Below, one piece after another: positions 20,768-29,905 of a DNA stretch of 42,028 bases. Location: positions 1 to 42,028 of the IMG/VR virus record IMGVR_UViG_3300029914_000060; one strand, written 5' to 3'. The position numbers and the translations under genes are program-made. The notes beneath the pieces are model-generated. The model was given only the letters and a program-made list of their open reading frames with translations. It did not search any database and was not told where the DNA came from. How positions within the stretch are numbered: position 1 is the first letter of the stretch; each line of letters begins with the position of its first letter. The DNA comes from a virus.

Positions 20768-22786
20768 ATGAACGCTCCTGCCAAAGTAGAGGGCAAGAAA
20801 AAGGACAAGTCCTTCCGTGACTTCAAGGGCGTCAACACGCAGTCTGACAGGCGCGTAATCGACGACGACGAGTTCGCTTGGCTGGAAAACGTACAGCCGG
20901 TCGGCCTGGGCAATGCCCGGGCACTTGGCAACGCGACAGCGGCGGTCGTAACATTGGGCGTTGCCTGTTACTACATGGCGGAGGGCAACCTGTCGAATGT
21001 GTCCTATATGTACATGTTCTCGACCGACGGTTCTTGCACACAGGTCAACCTGACAAGCTATGCGACAACGACGGTGGGCGCTGCTGGCACGTTCTCGGGA
21101 ACGACCTCGCGCATATGTCAATGGCAAAACTCTCAGATTTGCATAATCGACGTTTCTAAAGGATATTTCACTTGGAACGGCACGACTCTGACTGCATACA
21201 ATGGCACGGTTCAGTCCGTTACGGTGAATATCGGCGGCACGGGGTTCACCAATGCCACAACGACGACTTTAACCCCGTCAATCGGATCAGCGAGCTTTTC
21301 CTGCACCTTGTCGTGCAATCTTGCAACACTTCAGGCAGCGGGCACAAATTACATTGTTGGCGACGTCCTGACGGTAACAGGCGGCACGTTCACTTCCGCC
21401 TGCAACATCACGGTCAGCGCAATCAACGTGTCTACGGGGGCGATTACCGGAATCAACCTGAACAATCCAGGAATCTATACCATTTACCCCGGTGCCAACC
21501 CTGTATCGGTCACGGGCGGGCACGGCACACTAGCGACGTTCAACCTGACGTTCGGCATCTATCAGGTGGCGGTAGTATCGCCCGGAAGCGGATACGTCTC
21601 GGCTCCCACGATTACGGTTGCAGGTGCCGGCGCCGGTGTGAATGCGCAACTTACCGTCAATATGGGCATCACGGCGAACGGAACGACCTTGGCGACGTAT
21701 GCGGGACGGGTGTGGATAGGGAACGGGCGCACGATAGTTTTTTCCGCAGCCGGTTCGTACAGCGACTTCAACCCGCTCGACTTGGCCGGTTCGCTGATTA
21801 TGAGCGACGATACGCTGAGAACGAACATTTCGCGCCTGTATTCCGCGAACAATTATCTCTACATCTTCGGCGGAAGTTCGGTGAACATCATCTCGAACGT
21901 GACGGTTACGAACCCGACCTTATCGAGTACGGGAACAATCATCATACCGAGCGCGGTGACATTCTCGAACACCAACCTGTCGTCCAACATGGGCACGGAC
22001 AACGCTGATTCGATTGTGCCATTGTCGCGCACGCTGATGTACGCTTCGGACTATGGGTTCTTCGGCATTACAGGCTCAACTCCGCAAAAGATTTCGCAGC
22101 ACCTTGACGGTATATTTCCGTACATCAACTTCAATATCTACAACGCGACGGGCGGAACAGTCATAATCAACGGCATTCAGACGCTATGCTATCTTGTGAG
22201 CTACGCCGACCCAGTTGCGGGAACGCGCCCTTTGCTGTGCCTGTTCTCGGACAAGAAATGGTATTTCGCCTCGCAGACGACTGCATCGCCTATCGTGTTC
22301 ATAGCCCAAGCATCGCCAGACCCCGATGTGCCGACGATGTGGGGCACGGACGGGCTGAACCTGTACCAACTGTTCGCCAACACCACAGCTAACATCGCGC
22401 AGACGGTAAAGACGAAGTTGTGGGACATGGGTTCGCCTCTGGTTACGAAACAGGCTTTGAAGGCTGGGCTTGAGTGCATACCGTCAACGGCTCCAGCTAC
22501 GTTCAAGGTGAGTGTTGATACGGAGTACACATCGAACACAATCAGTTTCGGCACGGGCAATACAATGGTGTGGTACAACAACGCAGGCAATGTCATATCG
22601 TGGACAAATAACGCCGGACAGGCGATAACGTGGCTATCTTCGGGGTATAATTTCCTGAGGTCTGACGTGAACAACGTGGGAAATTATCTGGGGCAGACGG
22701 TCACATCATCGGCTCCCGGAAATGTTTATATCGGATTTCATTTTCAATACGAACCCCGCACTCCTTGGACGGGGATTCCTTGGTAG
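20768..22786 (+). CDS. Tail/connector stabilisation-like protein with beta repeats (672 aa)
   Basis: The N-terminus (FRDFKGVNTQSDRRVIDDDE, then FAWLENVQP) resembles P22 gp10-type DNA-stabilisation proteins that plug the tail channel. In the centre (about residues 140-300) is an insertion with GxGY-x-AP modules (PGSGYVSAPTITVAG), after which the propeller-like pattern returns (GRVWIGNGRTIVFSAAG, LMYASDYGFFGITG). Clear GGGGG ribosome site. The stabilisation role is inferred from the N-terminus and gene order. Confidence 0.65.
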   Translation: MNAPAKVEGKKKDKSFRDFKGVNTQSDRRVIDDDEFAWLENVQPVGLGNARALGNATAAVVTLGVACYYMAEGNLSNVSYMYMFSTDGSCTQVNLTSYATTTVGAAGTFSGTTSRICQWQNSQICIIDVSKGYFTWNGTTLTAYNGTVQSVTVNIGGTGFTNATTTTLTPSIGSASFSCTLSCNLATLQAAGTNYIVGDVLTVTGGTFTSACNITVSAINVSTGAITGINLNNPGIYTIYPGANPVSVTGGHGTLATFNLTFGIYQVAVVSPGSGYVSAPTITVAGAGAGVNAQLTVNMGITANGTTLATYAGRVWIGNGRTIVFSAAGSYSDFNPLDLAGSLIMSDDTLRTNISRLYSANNYLYIFGGSSVNIISNVTVTNPTLSSTGTIIIPSAVTFSNTNLSSNMGTDNADSIVPLSRTLMYASDYGFFGITGSTPQKISQHLDGIFPYINFNIYNATGGTVIINGIQTLCYLVSYADPVAGTRPLLCLFSDKKWYFASQTTASPIVFIAQASPDPDVPTMWGTDGLNLYQLFANTTANIAQTVKTKLWDMGSPLVTKQALKAGLECIPSTAPATFKVSVDTEYTSNTISFGTGNTMVWYNNAGNVISWTNNAGQAITWLSSGYNFLRSDVNNVGNYLGQTVTSSAPGNVYIGFHFQYEPRTPWTGIPW

Positions 22787-22795
22787 GAGAATTTT

Positions 22796-23746
22796 ATGTC
22801 AGTGCCCAACATATTTGCGGCGGTCAACACGGCAACAGGCTCGCAACTTGACGCTAACTTCACAGCATGTGCCCAACTCAACGCGAACAACGCGTTCACC
22901 GGTACAAATACCGCTGCGACACAATCGCCGGGCGACAATTCGAATAACCTTGCGACGACCGCGTATGTTGCGACCGCCGTGTCCGGAACAACAGTATCGC
23001 CAAAGATACCAAGCATAACTGCGGTTTCAAGTGGAAGTGCAATAACGGTAAGTCTTGCTACCCAACAATATCTTGACTTTAGAAGTGCGACTTCTGGAAG
23101 TGGTGCGGTAACAACCATCCTTTGCCCGACTAATTCCTTATTGATTAGAACCAGTGACACATTGGGAACAGTATCGACCCAGGCCGCGCAGATTCAGGTG
23201 GTTGAACTTTACAACGCTGGGACCCCTGTTATTGGTGTTGTGAATGGAACGATAGACGAAACGATACCTTATGCTTCTGCCTCTGTACCTTTGTCCGGCG
23301 CTGCTTGTGTAACGGCAGGGCAGATTTACACAGCGACAGGAGTAACGGTTGCAGGGGGTTCTCCTGTGCGTGTGATAGGCCAGTTCACGGCTACGATTAC
23401 GGGGGCTAACTGGGGGTCTTGTTCTCCTGTATCGGGGGTGATATTAGGACAGAATAGTTTAGGTTATGGGCAGACTTGGCAGGTGCTCACTGTTGGCACT
23501 ACCAGGGTGGCTGGGACTACGTACTACAACACTACGGGCAAGCCCATCGTTGTGAGCATAAGCACATCTTCCGGGACATCCGGGGGCTGCAACATCACAG
23601 TCAACGGTGTGCTTGCGGCGCGGGCTTTTGACAACAGTGGTCAGGTAGGAACTTTCACGTCGGCGGTTATCCCACCCGGCGCTTCCTACGTTTGCGCACT
23701 GACCGGCTCTGGCGGTTCTTTCTACAATTGGTCCGAACTTAGCTAA
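22796..23746 (+). CDS. Tail fibre-like protein (316 aa)
   Basis: Begins MSVPNIFAAVNTATGSQLDA and then has the fibre hallmark TQSPGDNSNNLATTAYVATA, found in many phage fibre shafts. The remainder is Thr/Ser/Gly-rich beta sequence without a chaperone domain that I can see. AGGAG precedes the ATG. It may be the short fibre, or a base to which the large tailspike at 29906 attaches. Confidence 0.7.
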   Translation: MSVPNIFAAVNTATGSQLDANFTACAQLNANNAFTGTNTAATQSPGDNSNNLATTAYVATAVSGTTVSPKIPSITAVSSGSAITVSLATQQYLDFRSATSGSGAVTTILCPTNSLLIRTSDTLGTVSTQAAQIQVVELYNAGTPVIGVVNGTIDETIPYASASVPLSGAACVTAGQIYTATGVTVAGGSPVRVIGQFTATITGANWGSCSPVSGVILGQNSLGYGQTWQVLTVGTTRVAGTTYYNTTGKPIVVSISTSSGTSGGCNITVNGVLAARAFDNSGQVGTFTSAVIPPGASYVCALTGSGGSFYNWSELS

Positions 23747-23755
23747 GGAAAAATC

Positions 23756-24145
23756 ATGACACTCTGGATTGACACCAACAACACTTTTCACGATGATGCT
23801 AACGGGGCTGCTTTATCTTTACCCTCTTGGCCTCAAGGTATGACCATCGCCACGCCAGCACAACTCGCAGCAATAGCGGCGGCACAGGACGCCGCACAAG
23901 CAGCATTGCCAAATCCTATTGGCTTCGAGACAGGCTTGCAAACCTTGTTTGGCGGTACTGTCGGCTGGAATACCGTGCTGACTAAATACCCTCTGATAAC
24001 CCGTGCGCTTGCGACAAGTAACTGGGCAAACATTCAGGCGCTAATATTGGATGCTCATGCGAAGTCAATCATCACCCCTGCTCAGTACGCTAGTATTCAA
24101 GGATTGGTAACGGCCAACAACATTAATAATGTGGTGCTACCATAA
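23756..24145 (+). CDS. Fibre-associated hypothetical protein (129 aa)
   Basis: Starts MTLWIDTNNTFHDDANGAAL, with a proline/tryptophan turn (LPSWPQGM), then an alanine-rich helix (QLAAIAAAQDAAQAALP) and a compact C-terminal part. Small proteins of this style follow fibre genes and can be assembly factors or fibre tips. It overlaps the next gene (TAATG). Function inferred from position. Confidence 0.55.
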   Translation: MTLWIDTNNTFHDDANGAALSLPSWPQGMTIATPAQLAAIAAAQDAAQAALPNPIGFETGLQTLFGGTVGWNTVLTKYPLITRALATSNWANIQALILDAHAKSIITPAQYASIQGLVTANNINNVVLP

Positions 24146-24483
24146 TGGACTTGACGATATTTAACGATACGGACGTGAACGACAAGGACGCGAGAGCGGA
24201 TTTCCTGCTCGCCAACGCGCTCAGTCATTCGCAGATAGGCACGGTATTCGAGCAGCGCAAACAGCCGATAGTCGCGTATCCGTTGACAGACGTGGCAGAC
24301 GAAAAAGATTGGCTGTTAAGGCACAACGACGTGCATCAGGCGGAGTTCGCACTTCTCGGTCTGACTGGTATGCCGAACTTGGCCGACGTTGATCTGACGA
24401 AACAGGAACAGTGGTGCGACTGGAGTTTGCAACACAGTTTCATTCACTTGTATGTTAATCAGGCGCTTAATATAACGACATGA
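24145..24483 (+). CDS. Hypothetical tail-region protein (112 aa)
   Basis: Starts MDLTIFNDTDVNDKDARADF, acidic, with VHQAEFALLGLTGMPNLADV and WCDWSLQHSFIHLYVNQALN. Overlaps both neighbours by a few bases. No membrane segment and no recognised family. The position before the acetyltransferase-like and ejection genes suggests a virion component. Confidence 0.6.
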   Translation: MDLTIFNDTDVNDKDARADFLLANALSHSQIGTVFEQRKQPIVAYPLTDVADEKDWLLRHNDVHQAEFALLGLTGMPNLADVDLTKQEQWCDWSLQHSFIHLYVNQALNITT

Positions 24484-24845
24484 GAGCCGAGAGTATAATC
24501 AGGAAGATGGCGAACCCAGAGTGCTGGCCTATCAGTCAGGAGGACTTTGCGGAGAGCATACTGGATGACCTGCATAACTGGCACGTTTTCGAGTATGGCG
24601 ACGTGGTGTTTACCGTCGGCAAGCACAATCCCATCATGCACTTTTACGCTGATGAGTCGGGCGACGGATTCTATTCAGCGTGGAACAAATTTATCGCTGA
24701 CGTGTGGAACACCATCGGGTTTAATTACATGATTGCTCCGATAATGAATCCGAGGATAAAGAAAGTGGCGATACGCGGCGGGTGGGAAAGCAAGGGTACC
24801 ACCGAAACGGGCTATGAGGTATTTTACATCCAAAGGAGAACATGA
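24480..24845 (+). CDS. T7 gp13/GNAT-like internal virion protein candidate (121 aa)
   Basis: Starts MRAESIIRKMANPECWPISQ. The central part (DVVFTVGKHNPIMHFYADES) and C-terminal part (KKVAIRGGWESKGTTETGYE) resemble small acetyltransferase-fold proteins encoded next to ejection proteins in T7-like phages. It overlaps the preceding gene by ATGA and is followed by two or three likely ejection proteins. The similarity is from memory and weak. Confidence 0.5.
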   Translation: MRAESIIRKMANPECWPISQEDFAESILDDLHNWHVFEYGDVVFTVGKHNPIMHFYADESGDGFYSAWNKFIADVWNTIGFNYMIAPIMNPRIKKVAIRGGWESKGTTETGYEVFYIQRRT

Positions 24846-25975
24846 TGGGTGGAGGCGGATTTTCAGGAATAAGAAATGCGGCGGAAGCTATCGGCGCTGA
24901 CGTGGGGAATTACTTTGCGCCTGGTTCCAGTCTTATAACCGACCAAGCAATAAGCAAGGGTGCCCAACAAATTCAATCCTCTCCATTGGGAGAGGTGGGA
25001 CAACTTGGTTCAGGACTGGCCGGCGCTGGCGTTGGAAGCAGCGTGACGGGCATTCCCGCATCGCCTTCATTATCTAGCGACTGGGCGAATATCACCGGTG
25101 CATTGGGCGGAGGTGCGCCGTCAACAGGCGTGGGAATCGACCCGAACATGAACCCAGCAAACTATACGCAGGTGGCTGGTGAAACTGGCGGTGGCGGGGC
25201 GTTGAGTACGCCTTCCGAGCAGGCTGGCGTGAATGCGGTCTCACAGGCCGCTGCGACTCCGGTAGGGGGTTCGGACTTAGCAAGCGGCACAACCGACCCG
25301 TATTCTTTGGCAACAAAAACCACAGGGCTTAATGTGAGTTCCGGTGGATTAAATCCATCATCAACCATTTCTGGTTTGACAATGCCACAGCAGGCATCAT
25401 TGGGTAATATGACAGCGGGTGGGATAGCCCCAACTACGGGAATAGGTAGCGGTATTTGGAATACCATCAAATCCGGCGCATCGGACTTGGGCATCAAATC
25501 GCCCTTGCAGGCGGGCGAATTGGGGCTGATGGCGCACAGTATGATGAGCCAGCCGTCATCGCAACTAAATCCTACACTGATGAACATGGCGGCACCGGCA
25601 AGCGCGGTATCGCAGCAGTTGTTGTCCAACTTCCAGAACGGGCAAATGACGGCGGCAGACCAAGCTAACATAGCCTCGTTCAAGCAGGAACAGACGGCGG
25701 CCATCAAGCAGCAGTACGCGCAGGCGGGATTAAGCGGTTCGAGCATGGAACAGCAGGCATTGTCTGGCATCGAGCAGCAGGCTACGCAGATGGAGCAACA
25801 GGCGTTGCAGAATCAGTTGAGCCAAGCGACACAAGCGGCGGGCATATCCAACCCGATTGTCAGTTCGGCGGTGAACGCGCAAATTCAGCAAGACCAGCAG
25901 GCGCAACAGGCGCAGCAAAACCTTATGAAAGCGATGGCGATGATGAGTGCTGGCGGAGGAGGTTCAAATGTCTAA
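24842..25975 (+). CDS. Probable internal virion / ejection protein 1 (377 aa)
   Basis: A Gly/Ser/Ala/Gln-rich protein. The first two thirds are low complexity (GEVGQLGSGLAGAGVGSSVT), and the last third is helical and very glutamine-rich (QAGLSGSSMEQQALSGIEQQ), a composition common in proteins ejected with podovirus DNA. AAAGGAG is the ribosome site. It overlaps the next gene slightly. Confidence 0.6.
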   Translation: MMGGGGFSGIRNAAEAIGADVGNYFAPGSSLITDQAISKGAQQIQSSPLGEVGQLGSGLAGAGVGSSVTGIPASPSLSSDWANITGALGGGAPSTGVGIDPNMNPANYTQVAGETGGGGALSTPSEQAGVNAVSQAAATPVGGSDLASGTTDPYSLATKTTGLNVSSGGLNPSSTISGLTMPQQASLGNMTAGGIAPTTGIGSGIWNTIKSGASDLGIKSPLQAGELGLMAHSMMSQPSSQLNPTLMNMAAPASAVSQQLLSNFQNGQMTAADQANIASFKQEQTAAIKQQYAQAGLSGSSMEQQALSGIEQQATQMEQQALQNQLSQATQAAGISNPIVSSAVNAQIQQDQQAQQAQQNLMKAMAMMSAGGGGSNV

Positions 25976-27407
25976 TCCACAGCAAATAACCGGAGTAAGC
26001 GACGTTCCCGCTGCATCTCCAATATCAGGTAATGGTTATATGCCTGTTGATAAAATGAAGTGGAGTGGGCAGGTTCCTCCGTCACAACAGCAGCAAATAA
26101 TGGCCGGTATACAGGCGATGGGTGCTGGCGGTACAGAGATACCTTCCGCTCCTGACGCACTGGCGCAAAAACAGGCTGCAATCGAGTCTAAATACAACCC
26201 TCAGTTTTCCGATATTGAAAACCGCATGAAGGGTTCACAGCAGGAAATGGACAGTTCGCTTGCGGCACAAAAAAAGGTCACTCCGCCTCCTGAAATGGAC
26301 TTTAAGCCAATTCTTAAGCAGATGGACGGGATGACGGGTCTTATGCTTGTCTTGGGCGCACTCGGCGGGCGCAATACCATGCAGCCCATGACTGCGGCAC
26401 TGAATAACATGGCTGCGGTGCTGACTGGTGTCAAGGAAGGTAATGATGAGCAAATCAAGGCACAGAAAGAACAGTTTGATGCCAATTACAAGCAGGGTAT
26501 GGACAGGTACAAGGCATTTGTGGAGGAGCGCAACGCTATTTATGAGAAGCATAAAGGCGACTTGGCTGGTATGCGCGATGAGATGAATGCGCTTAATCGT
26601 AAAATGGGTTTTGATGAGAAGCAGGCAGAAGTGTATGACATGCACAATATTGATAGGGATAAAATCTTTGCACAAGTAGAGATGCAAAAGAAACGGCTGG
26701 ATGCGACTGCTGCCGCTTTGGAAGCAAAAAAGTCAGGAATATCTCAGGAAACAATAGATTTTTATACCAAGATGGCGCTACATGGAAACTTCCAGTGGAA
26801 GGTCGGATTGGGCCGTTCTGCTGGTGGCTCTCAGTTAATTACGGCAGTAGAAAAGAATATGCCTATCGAGGCCGAGAAGCAGCACGTCACGCCGGAAGAA
26901 GTGGGTATGCTGATGGCCGAATTTCAGGGTGTTCAGTCTGAAGAAAAGGCAATCGGGACGAGGGCGGGTCAAATTGAAATGGCTGCGAATGCGGCTAATT
27001 CTATGGCCGATATTGTTATTCAGACTTCGGATTCATTTCCAAGAACTCAATTTCCAAAAATCAATGAAGCACTCGCGTCTTTTGAGTCTAATACCGGAGA
27101 CGTTGGGGTAAGGAAACTTGGCGCTGCAATAAACTCATTCATCAACGGTTACGCAAGAGCAATTAACCCGACAGGTGTTGCAACGGTAAGCGATAAGGAG
27201 CATGCAAGAGATATGCTCTCAAAGGCCGATTCACAGGAACAGTTGGAGGGAATTATTGCTACTCTAAAGCAGGAAATGGCGGCTGAAATGGCAGCTCCAA
27301 CAGCGGTCAGAGAAAAGCTACGCAAAGAACGGTCAGGCGGCTCATCACCTGCGGCAAACACAAGTGGCGGCACTGGAACTGCCACAAATCCCATCCATTT
27401 GGACTAA
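25968..27407 (+). CDS. Probable internal virion / ejection protein 2 (479 aa)
   Basis: I start at ATG 25968 (MSNPQQITGVSDVPAASPIS), with GGAGGAGG just upstream; the longer frame has no ribosome site. A long charged helical region spans about residues 130-260 (QIKAQKEQFDANYKQGMDRY, MRDEMNALNRKMGFDEKQAE), consistent with a coiled coil. No enzymatic motif. Its place in a three-gene set of long helical proteins supports an ejection role. Confidence 0.6.
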   Translation: MSNPQQITGVSDVPAASPISGNGYMPVDKMKWSGQVPPSQQQQIMAGIQAMGAGGTEIPSAPDALAQKQAAIESKYNPQFSDIENRMKGSQQEMDSSLAAQKKVTPPPEMDFKPILKQMDGMTGLMLVLGALGGRNTMQPMTAALNNMAAVLTGVKEGNDEQIKAQKEQFDANYKQGMDRYKAFVEERNAIYEKHKGDLAGMRDEMNALNRKMGFDEKQAEVYDMHNIDRDKIFAQVEMQKKRLDATAAALEAKKSGISQETIDFYTKMALHGNFQWKVGLGRSAGGSQLITAVEKNMPIEAEKQHVTPEEVGMLMAEFQGVQSEEKAIGTRAGQIEMAANAANSMADIVIQTSDSFPRTQFPKINEALASFESNTGDVGVRKLGAAINSFINGYARAINPTGVATVSDKEHARDMLSKADSQEQLEGIIATLKQEMAAEMAAPTAVREKLRKERSGGSSPAANTSGGTGTATNPIHLD

Positions 27408-27409
27408 TT

Positions 27410-29215
27410 ATGCCAGTCTATGAATATCAAGGCGTCCATTACGACATAAGCGAGACAGACCCATCTGTTGCAAAGTCGAAGATATTGGCGCACCTAGGAA
27501 AGAATGATACATGGGGCGGAAGCAAGCCTGTTGCTGGAATAGACAGGTCAAGATTCCAACCTCAAGACAAATTATTTCCCGGCACAAACGACTTTTCTCA
27601 AGCGTTATCCGATAAAACAACACAGCTTGGCACTCAACTTGGTGATGTTGCAACCGAGCATGGCGCATCGCCTCAAGTCGGCGGCGTCATAGCGGCCATC
27701 CCGCCCACCGTGGCGACGATGGGGATGATGGGGAGGGATATGTTCACTCCAAGCGGGATTAAGGGCGCTGCCGAGGGCATCAGGAGTCTTGGCGCTGGTG
27801 CGCTGAATTTAGGGCAGAGCGCAGTAAGCGGCACGAAGAAGGCTATAGACACGTTAAGAGGTAAACCGGCAAAAGAGGCTGCGGAAACCTTACTTGGAGA
27901 AATAAAGGGAAGCACTGAGGCGGCAAAAACAAATCTTATGCAGCAGGCCATGAAAGAGACTGCCGCTTGGGACGACATAACCAAGGCCAAAACTGACGCT
28001 CTCCATAAGGTTCAATCAAGTAAAGAGTCAACTGATGTTGCGCTTGAGAAATTCCCGAAAGAAATGGAAGCGGAAAGAAATGCACTCAAGGAAAAATGGG
28101 AACAGGATGTGATGGAAAAGGAGATGGGAGACAATCATATTCCACCTCCTCCGGTAAAACCAAAGTATCGCAGACTTGATAATGAAATACGGAATAGCGG
28201 AATACTGTCATCTGACGAGTTATCTGACATTCTAGGAACAGGCAAGGGAGAGGCAGGCTTAAGAGGCGGGAAAAAGGCGGTAACTCAAGGTGAAAAAGGG
28301 CGGTCAATAGACCATGCCGTAACATGGATGGTGGAAAATGGATGGCTGCCCAAATCGGTTCTGAAAGAAGCAGACGGCGGAGCGCAGGAAGCTCGTACAG
28401 TAATACGCAATGCTTATGACAAGCAACATGCTCCCATTCATCCAGACGACCAAGAGGAGATGTTTAAGCATGCCCACGAGAAGAATTATTGGGAGCAGAC
28501 TTTCGGTCAGCAGGCGCAAGAAGTATTTAACAAGAGAATACAAAACACCCCTGCGTTTAAGAACGTCGTTAAGTTAATTGACGACAAGATTGCGAAGTAC
28601 GCAGGCAATAAGACAGCGATTGCAGCCCTTGAAAAAGTCAAGGCAGATATTATGTCTCCAAACTTTGCAGGTCTTGATGTAGAGCGCCAAGCTATAGGTT
28701 CGAGGGCGTATCGTGATGCCTTATCTCCTGAACTACAAAACACCATGAAAGATATTCATGGAAAACTAACCGAGGCCATGAGCAAGTATTCCGAAGATTA
28801 CGGAAAAATGCTTGAGAAGTGGGGCGAAGGAAAAAAACAAATAGAAACAATAGAAGAAGAAAGCAAAAAACTCGGCAGGCAAGAAAAGGCACAAATAGGA
28901 AGGGTTAATGCAAGTCAAAAGGCGGCAGATGAGGCTGCTGCAAGCACTTCAAGCAAGGTAAGCCAATACCAGTACGAGATAACCAAGCTAGATGCTATTA
29001 GGGATAGTAACGAAGTTGCTCCGGCTGCGCTAGGAATAGCAAAAAAAATGCTCGCAGATGGAAATATTGACGCACATCAATATATGGAAATAACAGGAAA
29101 AATAGATGCAGTAGAAAAGTTGTACAAGCAAACAGAAAATTACAATAAGGCGATGAAGTGGGCTCTTGGTACTGCCGGAGCTGCGGGTGTTTACGAAATT
29201 GCTCATCACATGTAA
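27410..29215 (+). CDS. Probable internal virion / ejection protein 3 (601 aa)
   Basis: The N-terminus MPVYEYQGVHYDISETDPSV is typical, as I recall, of podovirus injection proteins. It is followed by a Gly/Ala-rich segment with weak hydrophobic patches (GGVIAAIPPTVATMGMMG), then mostly charged helices and coiled coil (IETIEEESKKLGRQEKAQIG). The C-terminal ALGTAGAAGVYEIAHHM is mildly hydrophobic. Codon use is more A-rich than in the capsid genes. Role inferred. Confidence 0.6.
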   Translation: MPVYEYQGVHYDISETDPSVAKSKILAHLGKNDTWGGSKPVAGIDRSRFQPQDKLFPGTNDFSQALSDKTTQLGTQLGDVATEHGASPQVGGVIAAIPPTVATMGMMGRDMFTPSGIKGAAEGIRSLGAGALNLGQSAVSGTKKAIDTLRGKPAKEAAETLLGEIKGSTEAAKTNLMQQAMKETAAWDDITKAKTDALHKVQSSKESTDVALEKFPKEMEAERNALKEKWEQDVMEKEMGDNHIPPPPVKPKYRRLDNEIRNSGILSSDELSDILGTGKGEAGLRGGKKAVTQGEKGRSIDHAVTWMVENGWLPKSVLKEADGGAQEARTVIRNAYDKQHAPIHPDDQEEMFKHAHEKNYWEQTFGQQAQEVFNKRIQNTPAFKNVVKLIDDKIAKYAGNKTAIAALEKVKADIMSPNFAGLDVERQAIGSRAYRDALSPELQNTMKDIHGKLTEAMSKYSEDYGKMLEKWGEGKKQIETIEEESKKLGRQEKAQIGRVNASQKAADEAAASTSSKVSQYQYEITKLDAIRDSNEVAPAALGIAKKMLADGNIDAHQYMEITGKIDAVEKLYKQTENYNKAMKWALGTAGAAGVYEIAHHM

Positions 29216-29228
29216 GAAAGGGCTGAAA

Positions 29229-29432
29229 GTGGCGACTAAACCAAAAACCCAAGTGGTGAACGCGGAACTGGAAAAGTTCCTGACAAAACTAATGAAGGAA
29301 GCCAATAACAGTAACGATATGTCACTGACGGATAAGATGCGGATAGTGGATAGAGTCCTTAAACTCGAAGCCATGAAAGCAAAAATTACTGATGATAATA
29401 TGGGCAGCGGTTTTCATAGTGACGAAGATTGA
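29229..29432 (+). CDS. Small acidic hypothetical protein (67 aa), GTG start
   Basis: Starts at GTG 29229 with AAGAAAGGGCTGAAA upstream; reads (M)ATKPKTQVVNAELEKFLTK, helical and charged, ending GSGFHSDED. It lies between the ejection genes and a membrane protein. No family recognised. Confidence 0.6.
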   Translation: MATKPKTQVVNAELEKFLTKLMKEANNSNDMSLTDKMRIVDRVLKLEAMKAKITDDNMGSGFHSDED

Positions 29433-29451
29433 TTAAAACGAGGGGGCTGAA

Positions 29452-29682
29452 ATGGAAGAGATTGAACAAGTTAAGTATTTGTTGAGATTTATCAAGGCTG
29501 GGAGTACAGTATTGTCGGCACGGATAGCGATGCTGCTGGCATTGATACTGACGTTTGCGCTATTTGCTTGGTGCATGATACTGCCGGATGTTTGGAGGTT
29601 CGCAACGGCGACGACTTTCGCCCTGCTGATTTTTGTACCAACCGTGATATTGGATATACGGAATGTGACTAAAGGAGAATGA
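29452..29682 (+). CDS. Two-TM membrane protein (76 aa)
   Basis: Two hydrophobic helices (ARIAMLLALILTFALFAWCM, then FALLIFVPTVILDI) separated by a short polar turn, with charged ends; size and topology fit a class II holin, although a dedicated lysis region with a better holin candidate lies at 33410-35109. The ribosome region ACGAGGGGGCTGA matches that of the gene at 7411. Confidence 0.65.
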   Translation: MEEIEQVKYLLRFIKAGSTVLSARIAMLLALILTFALFAWCMILPDVWRFATATTFALLIFVPTVILDIRNVTKGE

Positions 29683-29683
29683 C

Positions 29684-29902
29684 ATGAGCAATATCTGGAA
29701 CAAAGCACCGCGAAAATTCGTTGACCCAAAAGCGCCCGCATCACAGCGCAGCGTCAGGCAGGACTTCGGCACAGGGAAGGGTAATCCTGACGATAACCCG
29801 TCAAGCGGCGGTATGCCGTTCCACGCTGCCTTCAGTTTCCAGAATCCGAATCCCGGCGCGGGCGTGCCTTGTAAGGGAAACAAAGTCGTAAAGGGGAAAT
29901 AA
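29684..29902 (+). CDS. Small basic Gly/Asn/Pro-rich protein (72 aa)
   Basis: Starts MSNIWNKAPRKFVDPKAPAS and ends with KGNKVVKGK; probably disordered. AAGGAGAATGAC is a strong ribosome site. It directly precedes the tailspike and resembles the small protein at 16601 in composition. Function unknown. Confidence 0.6.
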   Translation: MSNIWNKAPRKFVDPKAPASQRSVRQDFGTGKGNPDDNPSSGGMPFHAAFSFQNPNPGAGVPCKGNKVVKGK

Positions 29903-29905
29903 GCC

